Assembly: GCA_964431285.1 (NCBI GenBank)
Contig: CAYSJO010000292.1
Location: 1-5,164 of the forward strand
DNA: 5,164 nucleotides
Reading direction: 5' to 3'
Origin: CAUZFZ01 sp964431285
GTDB taxonomy: Bacteria; Planctomycetota; Planctomycetia; Planctomycetales; Planctomycetaceae
Part shown: one piece after another, positions 4,950 through 5,164 of the stretch
How positions within the stretch are numbered: position 1 is the first letter of the stretch
Layout of the letters: each line of letters starts with the position of its first letter
Position numbers and translations under genes: made by a program
Notes under the pieces: generated by a model
Databases searched by the model: none
The model's input: the letters and a program-made list of their open reading frames with translations, nothing else
What the model was told of the DNA's origin: nothing

Positions 4950-5164
4950 GTGCTCAATACCATTCAAAACAGTCTTGCCGTGCTGGTTGTCTGCAGTGTC
5001 CTGACGGGCTGTCAGACAGCTGGGCTATGGCGACAGAACGATCTGCTGAAGAAGGTCGGCAAGGACAAGGCCGACTGTGCTCCGGACAAGCCAGACTGCA
5101 GTTCTGGGGAGGCGGATTGTGTGCCCGACTTTCCCGGTGCGAGTGACTGTGTCCAGGGCTTCGC
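4950..5164 (+). CDS. Putative small cysteine-rich lipoprotein, N-terminal part
   Basis: The reading frame opens at GTG 4950 and runs off the right edge after 71 codons. Residues 1-20 form a lipoprotein signal: MLNTIQN, a hydrophobic core LAVLVVCSV, then the lipobox LTGC with Cys21 as the lipidated residue. The sequence after it is hydrophilic and carries Asp-Cys pairs at regular steps: DC at 42-43, 49-50, 56-57 and 66-67, that is 7, 7 and 10 residues apart, with acidic and Pro-rich residues between. I do not recognise a family. The Cys ladder could form disulphides, bind metal, or be low-complexity drift of a short repeat. The expected location is the outer or inner membrane, facing the periplasm. 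A reading frame starting at 4717 overlaps this region in another frame but has no signal or family resemblance. The signal peptide plus ribosome site make the gene likely; its length and role are unknown. Confidence 0.72.
   Translation, partial: MLNTIQNSLAVLVVCSVLTGCQTAGLWRQNDLLKKVGKDKADCAPDKPDCSSGEADCVPDFPGASDCVQGF

Noticed and set aside
4717..5004. 95-codon plus-strand frame starting at a GTG that overlaps the hydrolase stop
   Set aside because: A GTGA overlap looks like coupling, but the protein has no domain, signal or periodicity, and it overlaps the better-supported lipoprotein start in another frame.

Overview
This 5.2 kb window looks like an ordinary chromosomal stretch of a moderately GC-rich bacterium, most likely a member of the Planctomycetota. 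The reasons are the mix of families: a secreted metalloprotease whose N-terminus resembles the large DUF5118/DUF5117 zinc proteases, a short FHA protein beginning with a 'YGQLIP.GGGDPIPLLK' block that I associate with planctomycetes, Gfo/Idh/MocA and SDR dehydrogenases, and small genes arranged in short mixed-strand units. This placement rests on recalled family resemblance, not on a search. I see no rRNA, tRNA, CRISPR array, insertion sequence or prophage signal.

Layout: (1) 1-501, minus strand, the N-terminal 167 residues of a secreted zinc-metalloprotease-like protein that continues past the left edge. (2) 502-795, a non-coding gap between two divergent genes, holding the upstream regions of both and a 7-bp inverted repeat. 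(3) 796-1215, plus strand, a complete YjbQ/UPF0047 protein. (4) 1249-1719, minus strand, a small FHA-domain protein convergent with yjbQ. (5) 1720-1891, a short gap with a hairpin just after the next gene's stop. (6) 1892-2938, minus strand, a complete Gfo/Idh/MocA oxidoreductase. (7) 2981-3772 and 3797-4720, plus strand, an SDR dehydrogenase followed 24 nt later by a succinylglutamate desuccinylase/aspartoacylase-type zinc hydrolase, probably one transcript. (8) 4721-4949, a gap in which I see only the ribosome binding site of the next gene. (9) 4950-5164, plus strand, the start of a small lipoprotein with regularly spaced Asp-Cys pairs, cut by the right edge.

The most coherent unit is 1892-4720: two NAD(P)-dependent dehydrogenases transcribed divergently from a 42-nt gap, plus a zinc amide hydrolase downstream of one of them. 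A plausible reading is a small catabolic cassette that oxidises a polyol, sugar or sugar-like substrate and removes an acyl group from an amide-linked compound. No substrate can be read from the sequence. The other genes look independent of it. I found no convincing undescribed system; the points most worth checking are this cassette, the Asp-Cys ladder of the lipoprotein, and the clustering of CGATCG sites in the SDR/hydrolase genes.
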